Assembly (NCBI GenBank): GCA_020832085.1
Contig: JAFIFJ010000134.1
Span: 1-64,000 of the forward strand
Source: Gammaproteobacteria bacterium
GTDB taxonomy: Bacteria; Pseudomonadota; Gammaproteobacteria; Pseudomonadales; Azotimanducaceae
Direction of reading: 5' to 3'
Length of the DNA: 64,000 bases
In this document: piece after piece, positions 36,281 to 45,179 of the stretch
Position numbering within the stretch: position 1 is the stretch's first letter
Layout of the letters: the number at the start of each line of letters is the position of its first letter
The notes under the pieces: generated by a model
What the model saw: the letters and a program-made list of their open reading frames with translations, nothing else
Databases searched by the model: none
What the model was told of the DNA's origin: nothing
Program-made: the position numbers and the translations under genes

Positions 36281-36835
36281 TCAGCCTGAGCTGGCGCCGG
36301 CGCTGCTGCCGCTGTTGTCCAGCCCTGCAGCACGCATCTTGGCGATGACGTCCTGGGTGATGTCCACACTGCTGTCGAACCAGATCATGGGCGTCGCCAC
36401 CGTGATCACCGCCTTGGCGCCACGCGCCTTGGCGGCTTCCGAGGCATAGGGCTGCACCTCGGCGCGGAAGTTGTTGATCACCGCCTGCCGGAACTCCGCC
36501 GCGCGCTGCTGGGCCAGCTGCTGTGTCTGCTGCAGGCGCAGATTGGCCGCCGCAGTCTTCTCCTGCAGTTCCTTCTCGGCCTCGTCGCCCACCACCTCGT
36601 AGCGGCCACGCTCGTCCTCGAGTTCCTGCTGCAGAGTGCGCGCCACCTCGGTGAGCTGAGCTGAGAGTTGCTGCGTCGCCTGATTGATCTGCTGGGCGAT
36701 CACATCGTCGCGACCGAGCGCACGCGCTACCTGGTCGAGATCGATCACGGCCACAGAGCTGCGACCGGTCAGTTCGTCACAGCCCGATGCCAAGAGTACC
36801 GCGAGCGCCAGCAGCGCGGATGCAAGCCACTTCAT
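36281..36835 (-). CDS. OmpH/Skp-like lipoprotein
   Basis: A 184-residue exported protein. A lipoprotein signal ends at the lipobox LLASGC with Cys19; Asp20 at the +2 position suggests retention in the inner membrane. After VAVIDLDQVARALG, the strand that starts Skp-like chaperones, comes a long charged coiled coil (about 55-125, LTEVARTLQQELEDERGRYE) and a final FDSSVDITQDVIAKM strand-helix. This is the Skp/OmpH layout, whose members chaperone outer-membrane proteins in the periplasm. AGGGGG precedes the ATG; longer frames upstream lack a signal peptide. Confidence 0.82.
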   Translation of the reverse strand: MKWLASALLALAVLLASGCDELTGRSSVAVIDLDQVARALGRDDVIAQQINQATQQLSAQLTEVARTLQQELEDERGRYEVVGDEAEKELQEKTAAANLRLQQTQQLAQQRAAEFRQAVINNFRAEVQPYASEAAKARGAKAVITVATPMIWFDSSVDITQDVIAKMRAAGLDNSGSSAGASSG

Positions 36836-37001
36836 GAAGTCCCCCTTGCCTGTAGAACGGACGATCCGAACCCAGGCGCGTATGCTAGCGCGGAATCCGC
36901 CCGCCGCGCGATGATTCAGGCGCCTCGATCCAGCGTACTGGGAACGGAACCCTGATCGGGCGACAATACGCGCCGAACCGATCCCAAGCTGCCAAAGAGA
37001 G

Positions 37002-37460
37002 ATGCCCCGAAGCATGACTGCTCGCACGCTCGATCCCGACTGGGACATGCCCCTGGCACTCAACATTACCCCCGCCGGGCTGGCAAATGCCCTGTTCGTC
37101 ACCGCCGATGAAGTCCATACCGCGTGGCAGAGTTGCATCGACCAGTCTCTGGTCGTAGCGGAGAGCATCGCCCAGGACGGCCACACCCCCAACTACTGCC
37201 GACTGGTCGAGCAGGAGTACGAGGAAGATGGCTCCGAGGGCATCTGGCACGATTGGATGGTGGAGGTGCGCATCGGCGAGGTGTTCGTGGCCGGCCATTG
37301 GCGGCTGCCTGCCGACGGGCGCGGTTCCGACTGGCAATGGTGCAACAGCGAGGCTCAGAACGCCTTCACCGCCGCCTGTATTCTCTTCGGTCGACGGGTC
37401 GGGCGGACGGTGTTCGTCGAGGAGCCATTGTCCTCAGGCCCGCCAGCCACCCGCCACTGA
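37002..37460 (+). CDS. Hypothetical soluble protein
   Basis: A 152-residue acidic protein with no signal or membrane segment. Features are a Trp-rich region (GIWHDWMVEVRIGEVFVAGHW and SDWQWCNSEAQNAF) and two near-start ATGs, at 37002 and 37014; AAAGAGAG lies immediately before the first, so either is possible. I do not recognise a family. It is followed 19 bp later by the MBL-fold hydrolase gene on the same strand and may be cotranscribed with it. Confidence 0.65.
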   Translation: MPRSMTARTLDPDWDMPLALNITPAGLANALFVTADEVHTAWQSCIDQSLVVAESIAQDGHTPNYCRLVEQEYEEDGSEGIWHDWMVEVRIGEVFVAGHWRLPADGRGSDWQWCNSEAQNAFTAACILFGRRVGRTVFVEEPLSSGPPATRH

Positions 37461-37479
37461 CCCCAGCCAGGAAATCAGC

Positions 37480-38130
37480 ATGTCTCTGAAAGCCATGATC
37501 GTCCCAGTGACGCCGTTCCAGCAGAACAGTTCTCTCATCTGGTGCGAGGAGACGGGCCGCGGTGCAGTGATCGATCCCGGCGGCGACCTCGACCGCATCC
37601 GCGCCGCGGTGGCGAAATCTGGCTGCACCCTGGAAAAGATCCTGATTACCCACGCCCACATCGACCACGCCGGCGCCACGGCTGAACTGGCCGAGGCCGA
37701 GGGCCTGCCCATCGAGGGGCCCCACCGGGACGATCTGTTCCTGATCGAGTCCCTGGCCGAGCAGGGCGCCCGCTACGGCTTCGCCGGCGCCCGCGCCTTC
37801 GAACCTACCCGCTGGCTGGAGGACGGGGACAGCGTGACCGTCGGCAACATCAAGCTCGTGGTGCGCCATTGCCCCGGTCACACCCCCGGCCACGTGGTCT
37901 TCGTCTCCGCCGAGGCGGGCTTCGCAGCCGTGGGCGACGTGCTGTTCGCCGGCTCCATCGGCCGCACCGACTTCCCCCGGGGCAACCACGAGCAGCTCAT
38001 CAGCAGCATCCGCGAGCGCCTGTTTCCGCTCGGCGACGACATCACCTTCATCCCCGGCCACGGCCCTGTCTCCACCTTCGGTCAGGAACGCCGCGTCAAT
38101 CCCTTCGTGGCGGACATGCTGTTCAGCTGA
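37480..38130 (+). CDS. MBL-fold metallo-hydrolase (glyoxalase-II-like, YcbL type)
   Basis: A 216-residue metallo-beta-lactamase-fold hydrolase. The zinc motif H58-x-H60-x-D62-H63 is in THAHIDHAG, followed by CPGHTPGHV with the next His and GDVLFAGSIGRTDFPRG, typical of the YcbL glyoxalase II group; the last metal His lies in FIPGHGP. Likely reaction: hydrolysis of S-D-lactoylglutathione or a similar thioester. AGGAAATCAGC precedes the ATG. Length matches YcbL rather than the longer GloB. Confidence 0.92.
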   Translation: MSLKAMIVPVTPFQQNSSLIWCEETGRGAVIDPGGDLDRIRAAVAKSGCTLEKILITHAHIDHAGATAELAEAEGLPIEGPHRDDLFLIESLAEQGARYGFAGARAFEPTRWLEDGDSVTVGNIKLVVRHCPGHTPGHVVFVSAEAGFAAVGDVLFAGSIGRTDFPRGNHEQLISSIRERLFPLGDDITFIPGHGPVSTFGQERRVNPFVADMLFS

Positions 38131-38283
38131 GAGAACGGTGGATTTCGGCACGGCGTCTGCGCCTGACCTGTAGGCCCGACTGCTCGCAGTCGGCGGGTTC
38201 TCAGCGCGCTCCGTCGGCCTTCCAGTTCCCTGCACGACTGCGCCCAGGTCCTATGAGAACTTCGACACTCCAGACCGGGTTTC

Positions 38284-39111
38284 TCAGTAGGGCCGATCGC
38301 CACGGACGATGACGCGGCGCATGTGGCGGCGTTGTCCGTGGTAGTCGTTCAGGGCGTAGTGAAACAGACAGCGGTTGTCCCAGATGGCCAGGGTGCCGGG
38401 CGTCCAGTGCAGTCGCGCCACGTAGCCCTCCGACGTGGCATGGGCCGCGAGTTCCGAAAGCAGCGGCAGACTGGCCTCCCGACTGCGACCGGCGATGCGC
38501 ACGGTATGGGCCAGACTGCAGTAGATGCTCTTGCGGCCGGTCTCAGGATGGGTCCGGAACAGGGGATGCTCCACTTCGTCTTCCGCCCTTTCGGCATCGC
38601 CTCCGTAACGGTCCCCGAGATCCGCCTGCACCGCCTCGTTGGCATAGGCACCGCCCTGGCCGTGCACCAGGCGCGGGGAAAAAACGCCTCGAGCATCGGC
38701 CAGCTCGGCCCGCAGCTCGGCGGGCAGGTCGTCGTAGGCTGCCCGGGCATCCGCAAACAGGGTGTCACCACCCACCGCCGGTACCGCCACGGCGTAGAGC
38801 ACCGTGGCCTTGGGCGGCTCAAGCAGATAGGACGTGTCGGTATGCCAGAGGCCGCCGAAGTTGGTGGTCGATGACGCCTCCTTGATGATATCGATCACGT
38901 TGGGATGGGCGTCGCTGGCCTGCATGAAGGGGTAGACGTCGAGGGTACCGAACCCGGCCGCGAACGCCGCCTGCTCGGCCGCTGACAGTTGCTGATCCCG
39001 AAAGCAGAGCAGGCCGTACGTCAGCCAGGCACGATGAATCTCGGCCTTGACCTCGGGCGCGAGGGGCTGCCGCAGATCCACCCCCGCGACCTCAGCCCCC
39101 AACGGGCCCAT
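38284..39111 (-). CDS. TauD/TfdA family Fe(II)/2-oxoglutarate dioxygenase
   Basis: A 275-residue non-heme iron oxygenase. The metal motif H90-x-D92 is in GLWHTDTSY; the distal His and the 2-oxoglutarate-binding Arg are in the C-terminal region AIWDNRCLFHYALNDY to HMRRVIVRG. It oxidises a small substrate with succinate and CO2 as by-products; taurine itself is not implied. The frame stays open upstream of this ATG for about 20 more codons that resemble the family N-terminus (YRHIRISRIA), but that stretch has no ATG, GTG or TTG. A start at a rare codon or a one-base frameshift near 39150 is possible. Confidence 0.85.
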   Translation of the reverse strand: MGPLGAEVAGVDLRQPLAPEVKAEIHRAWLTYGLLCFRDQQLSAAEQAAFAAGFGTLDVYPFMQASDAHPNVIDIIKEASSTTNFGGLWHTDTSYLLEPPKATVLYAVAVPAVGGDTLFADARAAYDDLPAELRAELADARGVFSPRLVHGQGGAYANEAVQADLGDRYGGDAERAEDEVEHPLFRTHPETGRKSIYCSLAHTVRIAGRSREASLPLLSELAAHATSEGYVARLHWTPGTLAIWDNRCLFHYALNDYHGQRRHMRRVIVRGDRPY

Positions 39112-39257
39112 CTGCCCGGCAATGCGGGCGATGCGGGAGATGCGAATATGTCGATAGTCGTCGATGGCCCATCACCTCGCCACCCGGACGCTGGCGCTTG
39201 GTCTATGTCTGCCGCAGGCTATCAAGCCTTGGGTGACGACGCAGCAGAGGAAGGACC

Positions 39258-40436
39258 GTGACGCAGGCAGCCGCATCACCAGACGCGCTCGATCTCATGG
39301 CAGCGGATGAAATGGCCGATCCCACCATCTCCGCAGGCAAGCTGCTCGCCGGCCCCCGCTGCCGGCGCTACGACCGCTTCGAACCGCCCTTCTACATCGT
39401 GTCCCGCTACGAGGACGTGGAGCGCGTGCTGCGGGAGCCCGAGACCTTTGTCAGCGGCCACGGTCAGGGCCCCAACTTTGCACTACCGGTGGGCGTGGTG
39501 TCCGACCCGCCCAAGCACACCTTCTTCCGGCGTCTGGTGCAGGAGGACTTCCTGCCTCGCTCCATCGGCCAGCTGCGGCCCCGCCTCGAAGCCATTGCCG
39601 AGGAACTGCTCGACGCGGTGGCCGGCCGGGAAGTCTGGGATCTGCACGACGACCTCGCCTTTCCGCTGCCGGTGACCATCATCTGCGAGATCTTCGGGAT
39701 TCCCACCGACGACATCGCCCAGTTCAAGCGCTGGTCGGATGCCTCCGTTGCAGCCCTCTCGGCCCAGGATCCCAGCGAGTACCTGGCGGAGATGGGGCGC
39801 ATGCGCGAGTACGTGCTCGAGCTGCTGCATCGCCGGCGGGCCGAAGGCGACGACGACCGCCTCCTGGCCCGCATTGCCCGGGCCAGACTCGATGGCGAGT
39901 ACCTGTCCGACGAGGAGGCCGTGGGGCTGGTGCTGCAGCTCTTCGTCGCCGGCAACGAGACCACCACGTCGCTGATCACCAACTTCGTCTGGCGCCTGCT
40001 CAGCAACGAGCGCTTGTGGGCGGATTTCTGCGCCGGCCGCTGTGATCTCGATTTGGCCATCAACGAAAGCCTGCGCTTCGACCCACCGCTGCTCGGTCTC
40101 TTTCGCACCACTGCGCGGGAGGTGGAAGTGGGTGGAACGTCGATTCCCGCCCACACCAAGGTGCTCACCCACTACGGTGCGGCCAACCGGGATCCGGCGG
40201 CATTCAGCAATCCCAACGTCTTCGACCCGCAGCGCCAGGGCCGGAAGATTCTCTCCTTCGGCCTGGGCATCCACGTCTGCCTGGGCATGGAACTGGCGAA
40301 GCTCGAAGCGCGGGTGGCGCTGGACGCCCTGCGTCGACGCTGCCCGGATCTGCAACTCGTGGACGACGGTGAGCGCATCGGCCCCTTCCTGTTCTGGGGC
40401 CGACGCCGGCTGCCGGTACGCAATCGAGGCAACTAA
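39258..40436 (+). CDS. Cytochrome P450
   Basis: A 392-residue soluble bacterial P450. The oxygen-activation motif AGNETT is at 231-236, the E-x-x-R motif E270/R273 is in ESLR, and the heme-thiolate Cys341 lies in FGLGIHVCLG. The set is complete and length is typical of class I enzymes that need ferredoxin and ferredoxin reductase; neither gene is nearby. The substrate is unknown, but the adjacent oxygenase genes suggest hydroxylation of a lipid or aromatic compound. Starts at GTG 39258. The stop overlaps that of the convergent FecR-domain gene. Confidence 0.94.
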   Translation: MTQAAASPDALDLMAADEMADPTISAGKLLAGPRCRRYDRFEPPFYIVSRYEDVERVLREPETFVSGHGQGPNFALPVGVVSDPPKHTFFRRLVQEDFLPRSIGQLRPRLEAIAEELLDAVAGREVWDLHDDLAFPLPVTIICEIFGIPTDDIAQFKRWSDASVAALSAQDPSEYLAEMGRMREYVLELLHRRRAEGDDDRLLARIARARLDGEYLSDEEAVGLVLQLFVAGNETTTSLITNFVWRLLSNERLWADFCAGRCDLDLAINESLRFDPPLLGLFRTTAREVEVGGTSIPAHTKVLTHYGAANRDPAAFSNPNVFDPQRQGRKILSFGLGIHVCLGMELAKLEARVALDALRRRCPDLQLVDDGERIGPFLFWGRRRLPVRNRGN

Positions 40437-41143
40437 TAGCTCGATCGCCGCGGGATGCTGTAGCCGGAGCTCAGGACGCTCAGCGGCGGTTCCCGCCCTA
40501 CCAGGGCTTCGAGCAGGATCAGCTCCTCGTCGGTGTGATCCTTGAACGGTGCCGGCGTGACGAGCTGTCCGCTCGCCCCTGAAGCCAGGACATACCGGGG
40601 CGCATCGTGATGCACCGAGACGATCTCTTCGCGACTGCGTGCATCGGCGCGCGCTTCGATGGCCACGGATCCGTAACAGGTGCAGACATAGTCCTGATTG
40701 TCTTCCACCTGCGCGTAGAGCCCGGTGCCGCGAATCCCCACCAGCGCATGGGGGGTCTGCAGGCGGTAGGCGCCGCCACCGAAGACGGAGAGCACACCAC
40801 CGCGATGAAGCGTCAGCCCGTCCAGGCGCCGCTCGTCGCTGCGCTCGCCGATCCGGATCCGGCTGCGCGGGCGCGCGTAGAAGGCCGCATCACCCACCAC
40901 GAACACCAGTCCGCCGGCGTCCGTCTCGACTTCGTCGCCCGCCGCGATGACGGTCGCATCAGTGGCGCGCTCACCGTTGACCCGGGCACCATTCTCGAGT
41001 CGATAGATGGAACGCCCTGCCGGCAGTTGCTGCGGTCGTCGGCCGACCACCTCCGTACAGCCGAGCCCGGTCGCCACGAATGCTCCCGCAGCCAGCATGC
41101 GCACCAGCAAACTCCGCCGCAGCGGATCGACTTCGACGTCCAT
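40433..41143 (-). CDS. FecR-domain-containing exported protein
   Basis: A 236-residue exported protein with an N-terminal signal (RRSLLVRMLAAGAFVATGLGC) that resembles a Tat or lipoprotein signal; the lipobox is not canonical. The body matches a FecR domain: ARVNGERATDATVIAAGDEVETDAGGLVFVV, then a strand with LHRGGVLSVFGGGAYRLQTPHALVGIRGT, the conserved H/A-x-x-G-x-R-G-T block. It lacks the anti-sigma N-terminus of true FecR. The ATG at 41143 sits seven bases after GGAGG. It is divergent from a beta-barrel gene and may act with it at the cell surface. Confidence 0.82.
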   Translation of the reverse strand: MDVEVDPLRRSLLVRMLAAGAFVATGLGCTEVVGRRPQQLPAGRSIYRLENGARVNGERATDATVIAAGDEVETDAGGLVFVVGDAAFYARPRSRIRIGERSDERRLDGLTLHRGGVLSVFGGGAYRLQTPHALVGIRGTGLYAQVEDNQDYVCTCYGSVAIEARADARSREEIVSVHHDAPRYVLASGASGQLVTPAPFKDHTDEELILLEALVGREPPLSVLSSGYSIPRRSSY

Positions 41144-41294
41144 GGCCATCCTCCCCAAGACGTTGACCTTGAAATGGTTTCACGACCGCGAGCGTCCTGC
41201 TGAGAACCAGACCACATCCATGCCACTCGCGAAGGGTGACAATTGGAACGTGGTTGGAACATCACCCACTCCAAAGTACGGGGGAGGAGACGCC

Positions 41295-42263
41295 ATGCGG
41301 CAGCCGCAACGAGGGCAAGGAGCCCATCTCATCCTGCTTGTGCTCGGTCTCAGCCTGGGGCTGACAGCCTTCCAGGCCAGGGCAGCCGAGAACAACTTCC
41401 ACATCTGGGCGGTCTACGCCTACGACGACAACATCTCGCGCAGCCTGATCCGGGGTGAGCAGGAGTCTGACCACAGCCTGCGTCTGGAGGGCACGGCGCA
41501 ATGGCGATTGCCCGCGGGCCCCAACGCCAGCGCCCATTTCGGCCTCATGGCTGCCGGCGAGCGCCGCTTCGACTTCCACGATCTCTCGCAGCTGGAACTC
41601 GGTGGGCGCGCCGGATGGCGCTGGCGTCCGGTGCAGGGCTACAGCGCACCGCTGTTCAACTTCGACCTCGACCTCACCGGGCACGCCCACAAGGACTCGA
41701 AGATCCGCGATGGCGGCACGCTGCGCGCCACCGTCGGCGCCCAGTCACGGGTCACCGAACGCCTGAGCGTGCGGGGCGGATACCGCTTCACCATGCGCCG
41801 CGCGCGCAGCAGCAACGTCTTCGACAACGAACGCCACGGGCTCTTCGCTGCCAGCGAGCTGATCCTCACCCCGGCGGTGGTACTGAGCGCCTCGGTGGCC
41901 TGGGAGCGTGGCGATGTGGTGGCCAACTCCACGCCGACGGCGCCGGTAATCGATGCCGCCACGGCGCTGGTGGTGGACGATGCCTTCGGACCCTCACGCT
42001 TCGCCGGGCAAATGGGGCCTGGAGCTGGACCCGGACCCGGACCCGGACCCGGACCCGGCCCTGGACCCGGACCCGACGACGGCAGCAGGGTGGCTTACCG
42101 GCTCGATGCCAACGTCTGGCAGTTCGAAGTGGGCAGCCGCATCCGCCTGGGCCAGCGCATGACCCTGGATCTGTCCAGTGGCTATCTCAGGGTGGATTCG
42201 CGCCGCAACAATCTGGACTACGACGGCATGCAGTTCATCGCCAGCCTGGGCTATGCCCTCTAG
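41295..42263 (+). CDS. Outer-membrane beta-barrel protein with Gly-Pro repeat loop
   Basis: A 322-residue protein with a signal peptide ending near TAFQARA, followed by alternating amphipathic strands and a C-terminal aromatic/hydrophobic strand ending ASLGYAL, as in outer-membrane barrels. Early strand IWAVYAYDDNISRS resembles barrel entry strands. A low-complexity Gly-Pro stretch (residues 245-260) interrupts the barrel, probably as an extracellular loop. GGAGGAG lies at ideal distance before the ATG. I cannot name the family; a porin-like or surface-polymer-associated role is possible. It is divergent from the FecR-domain gene. Confidence 0.75.
   Translation: MRQPQRGQGAHLILLVLGLSLGLTAFQARAAENNFHIWAVYAYDDNISRSLIRGEQESDHSLRLEGTAQWRLPAGPNASAHFGLMAAGERRFDFHDLSQLELGGRAGWRWRPVQGYSAPLFNFDLDLTGHAHKDSKIRDGGTLRATVGAQSRVTERLSVRGGYRFTMRRARSSNVFDNERHGLFAASELILTPAVVLSASVAWERGDVVANSTPTAPVIDAATALVVDDAFGPSRFAGQMGPGAGPGPGPGPGPGPGPGPDDGSRVAYRLDANVWQFEVGSRIRLGQRMTLDLSSGYLRVDSRRNNLDYDGMQFIASLGYAL
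42027..42074. repeat. Hexanucleotide tandem repeat (GGACCC) inside the barrel gene
   Basis: Eight consecutive six-base units, seven reading GGACCC and one GGCCCT, encode a run of eight Gly-Pro dipeptides. Because units are in multiples of three, copy-number change alters loop length without shifting the frame, so this is a candidate site for strand-slippage variation. Confidence 0.9.
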
Positions 42264-42302
42264 CGGACCGCTGCAACAGCGGGCCGCTAGCGGGCTTCGG
42301 AC

Positions 42303-42578
42303 TCAGGTCGAGCCGGAGGTGATGGGAGACACGATCGCACGACGGTTACGGCCCGCCAGCGCGAGGTGGGAGTCCGCCCCGGTTTCCTGCTTGAGTTCCG
42401 GGTTGTTGGCAATCCAGACGCAGAGCTGAGGGTCACACTCCTTGAAATCGCCGGAAACGTAGCGGCCCTGCCCGGTAAACGTGGCACGCTTGTCGCCGTC
42501 GGTGATCTGGATGTTGCCATCGGGCAGCAGCTCGTAGAGCCAGCCCGTGAACGGATGTTTGGTGCTGCGCTGGATCAT
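42303..42578 (-). CDS. Small hypothetical protein coupled to the Rieske oxygenase gene
   Basis: A 91-residue soluble protein (MIQRSTKHPFTGWLYELLPDG at the start). Its ATG overlaps the oxygenase stop as ATGA, so it is translationally coupled to it. A predicted beta-strand-rich N-half (NIQITDGDKRATFTG) and a Cys pair in KECDPQLCVW are visible. I do not recognise a family; it could be a small partner of the oxygenase. A longer in-frame extension to 42686 would lie within the oxygenase gene and is not supported. Confidence 0.75.
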   Translation of the reverse strand: MIQRSTKHPFTGWLYELLPDGNIQITDGDKRATFTGQGRYVSGDFKECDPQLCVWIANNPELKQETGADSHLALAGRNRRAIVSPITSGST

Positions 42579-43936
42579 TTGCTTTTCTCCACCCACTCGG
42601 TGAGCTTGTGGTGCAGCCAGCGCACCTTGCTCTCCTGGTATTTGGACGGGAACAGCCCGGTCTTGTAGGTGGACTCGAGCCCCCACTGCACCTTGGGCAT
42701 GTTGAACGCGTCCTGATCGAAGACCTTGCCGAGGAAGCCGAGCGCCGAGGACCAGGTCTCGTCTTCCTTGAGCCAGAAGATCTCTGCCGGCGGCGGCCGA
42801 TCACCCTGAAACGGCGCCATCATGATGCATTCCATGATGCAGGTGCGATGGTCGTTACCGTTGGGGCGGAAGCGGTAGACGATGCGGTTGAAGGCACCCC
42901 AGGGGTGCATGTTCGGGAACAGCGTGTAGTCGAGATTGTCGACCATCTCCGCGTCCGAGTAGTTGTCGATGGCATCACCCACGTCGGGGCGCAGCGTCTC
43001 GCGGCTGGCCGCGGCACTCCAGGCCCGCGGCGACATGCCGTCAGGCAGTTCCGGCAGTTCCTCGCCTTCGGGCACGTCGAGCATGGAGCGGATGATCTCC
43101 TCGGTGCTGACGTCGTATTCGAGCAGCGGACTCGGGGTCAGGGCCGGCGTGATCACCCGGGCGCAGTTCTCCCAGATGTCCACCTGGCTGTTGACGTCAC
43201 CCAAGGCCTTCATGATCTGGGGATGGGTGCCATTGACGTGGTAGGCCTCGCAGAATGCCTCCTGGGCGATCTTCCAGTTGGCCGGCATGACCTTGGCCAC
43301 ATGGGCCTGCTTGTAGAGCTTGGACATGTCCCAGTTCACGAACTGCTCGGCGAGATCCTTGATGAAGTCATCGAAGGGCTCGCAGTCCTGATCGGGATTG
43401 ATGAACACGAAACCGCCCCACAGCCCCACCGGAATCTCCGGCAGGCCCATCTCCTCGTCTTTCAGATGCGGGAAATCCCAGCGCGCCGGGATGTCCTTCA
43501 GGCAGCCGTCGAGGGTCCAGGCAAAGCCGTGGAAGGGGCAGCGCAGCTCCGAGGCGTGGCCATCGAACTCCTTGAGCATGCGGCCACGGTGCAGACAGGC
43601 GTTGGGGTAGGCCTTGATCTCGCCCGACTCGGTGCGGACGATGAGGAAGGACATGCCGGCGATGTCGTAACGCATGTGATCGCCCGGGGCGGCCACTTCC
43701 TCCTCGCGGCAGGCAAACTGCCACACCCGGCGCCACAGGTACTTCACCTCCTTGTCGTGCCATTCCTTGGAAATGTAGCGCTCCACCGGAATCTCGTCGG
43801 CGCGGAAGTCCTTGGGCGACTGCACCCGCAGCACGCCCGGCACCGGCTTGGTGTCCTGATCGAGCAGGTCCTGATAGGTCAGGCCCGGTGATCGCGTCAT
43901 TTTGTCCGGATTGAGCTTCTTGACGGGTTTAGCCAT
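42575..43936 (-). CDS. Rieske [2Fe-2S] ring-hydroxylating oxygenase, large subunit
   Basis: A 453-residue oxygenase component. The Rieske cluster ligands are C114, H116, C133 and H136. The mononuclear iron site has H233 and H238 in EAYHVNGTHP with an Asp further on in NLDYTLFPNMHP. The layout matches the large-subunit family, which carries out dihydroxylation, monooxygenation or demethylation; no beta subunit or electron-transfer protein is adjacent. The start at 43936 follows GGAGAG; an in-frame ATG at 43981 lacks a site. Coupled downstream to a small hypothetical gene. Confidence 0.93.
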   Translation of the reverse strand: MAKPVKKLNPDKMTRSPGLTYQDLLDQDTKPVPGVLRVQSPKDFRADEIPVERYISKEWHDKEVKYLWRRVWQFACREEEVAAPGDHMRYDIAGMSFLIVRTESGEIKAYPNACLHRGRMLKEFDGHASELRCPFHGFAWTLDGCLKDIPARWDFPHLKDEEMGLPEIPVGLWGGFVFINPDQDCEPFDDFIKDLAEQFVNWDMSKLYKQAHVAKVMPANWKIAQEAFCEAYHVNGTHPQIMKALGDVNSQVDIWENCARVITPALTPSPLLEYDVSTEEIIRSMLDVPEGEELPELPDGMSPRAWSAAASRETLRPDVGDAIDNYSDAEMVDNLDYTLFPNMHPWGAFNRIVYRFRPNGNDHRTCIMECIMMAPFQGDRPPPAEIFWLKEDETWSSALGFLGKVFDQDAFNMPKVQWGLESTYKTGLFPSKYQESKVRWLHHKLTEWVEKSK

Positions 43937-44233
43937 GGAATCTCTCCTGCAAACAGATTGCCGTGCCGCGTGTTTTACCACAGGGCAGGGCGATTTCCAG
44001 CGCCTGCGCTGGATTCCGATTGAATAACCGGGAATGGTGTCACCCCTTACCCTGGATGAAACCTGTGCAAAAGGCCAGAAGTGGGCCTGGCGGCCAAGGA
44101 TGCCCCCTGCCGGCAGCGCCAGAGCATGCGGGTTACCTCCCGATCAGAGCCCTTGACCTGCCTCGTCCGGGCATCGACATTGGCCATACCTGGGTCTGCC
44201 CCAGGCTCACGACCCAGGCCGCAGGAGAAGCAG

Positions 44234-45130
44234 ATGGCCAGCCCACGCATGCAGGAATTCAGCGCCCGGATCCGCGCCAATCGTGCTGCCAATCCGAATG
44301 GCAATGACGTGATGGCCAGTCGCGCCAGCATGGAGGCCGAGATGGCCAAGCTGGGGCTGCCCGATGACATCGAGCGGGAGGACCTCGTGGTTGCCGGCCG
44401 CCCCGCCCGCTGGACCCGGATTCCGGGTGGTCGCAGCGATCGGGCCCTGCTCTACCTTCACGGCGGTGCCTATGTCCGCGGCTCCCTGGACACCCATGCC
44501 GAACTGATGGCGCGCCTGGCCCGGGCCACCGGCATGGGGGTGCTGGGCCTGGATTACCGGCTGGCACCCGAACATCCCTATCCCGCCGCCCTCACCGATG
44601 CCGTGGCCGCCTACCGCTGGCTGCTGGACACCGGACTGGCCCCTCGTGAGATCCTCATCGGCGGCGACTCCGCAGGCGGCGGACTCGCCGCAGCCACGCT
44701 GCTGGCGCTCAGGGAGGCTGAACTCCCGCAGCCTGCCGGCGCCGTGCTGTTCTCTCCCTGGACGGACCTCAGCGGCAGCGGCGACAGCGTGAAGAGCCGC
44801 GCCGAGGCAGACCCCATGGTGAATGCCGCCTCACTGGCCGTGATGGCCCGCCACTACCTTGGCGACGCAGCGGCCGAGACGCCGGGGGCATCGCCCCTGT
44901 TCGGCCACTTCGAGGGCATCGCACCGCTGCTGATCCAGGTGGGCGATGCGGAAGTCCTGCTGGACGACGCTGTCCGTCTCCATGAGCGCGCCGCCGCGGC
45001 GGGCGTGGACAGCAGCCTGCGCGTCTTCGACGGCGCCTTCCACGTCTTTCAGGCCATACCGGCGCTGCCGGAGGCGGCCGAGGCGCTGGCCGACGTCACC
45101 CGCTTTTGCCGGCGCGTCATCGGCGACTGA
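44234..45130 (+). CDS. Alpha/beta hydrolase of the hormone-sensitive-lipase (type IV) family
   Basis: A 298-residue esterase. The oxyanion-hole motif LYLHGGAYVRGS (HGG), the nucleophile Ser in GGDSAGGGLA, the acid in VGDAEVLLDD and the His in GAFHVFQ form a complete type IV set, and DYRLAPEHPYPAAL is a family block. Such enzymes hydrolyse short-chain esters or lactones. AGGAGAAGC precedes the ATG. It is 49 bp upstream of the peroxiredoxin genes on the same strand. Confidence 0.92.
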   Translation: MASPRMQEFSARIRANRAANPNGNDVMASRASMEAEMAKLGLPDDIEREDLVVAGRPARWTRIPGGRSDRALLYLHGGAYVRGSLDTHAELMARLARATGMGVLGLDYRLAPEHPYPAALTDAVAAYRWLLDTGLAPREILIGGDSAGGGLAAATLLALREAELPQPAGAVLFSPWTDLSGSGDSVKSRAEADPMVNAASLAVMARHYLGDAAAETPGASPLFGHFEGIAPLLIQVGDAEVLLDDAVRLHERAAAAGVDSSLRVFDGAFHVFQAIPALPEAAEALADVTRFCRRVIGD

Positions 45131-45179
45131 TCGTGGCAAACTCTCCTCACGGGTATGACCGTCACCGGAGTCCACAGCC

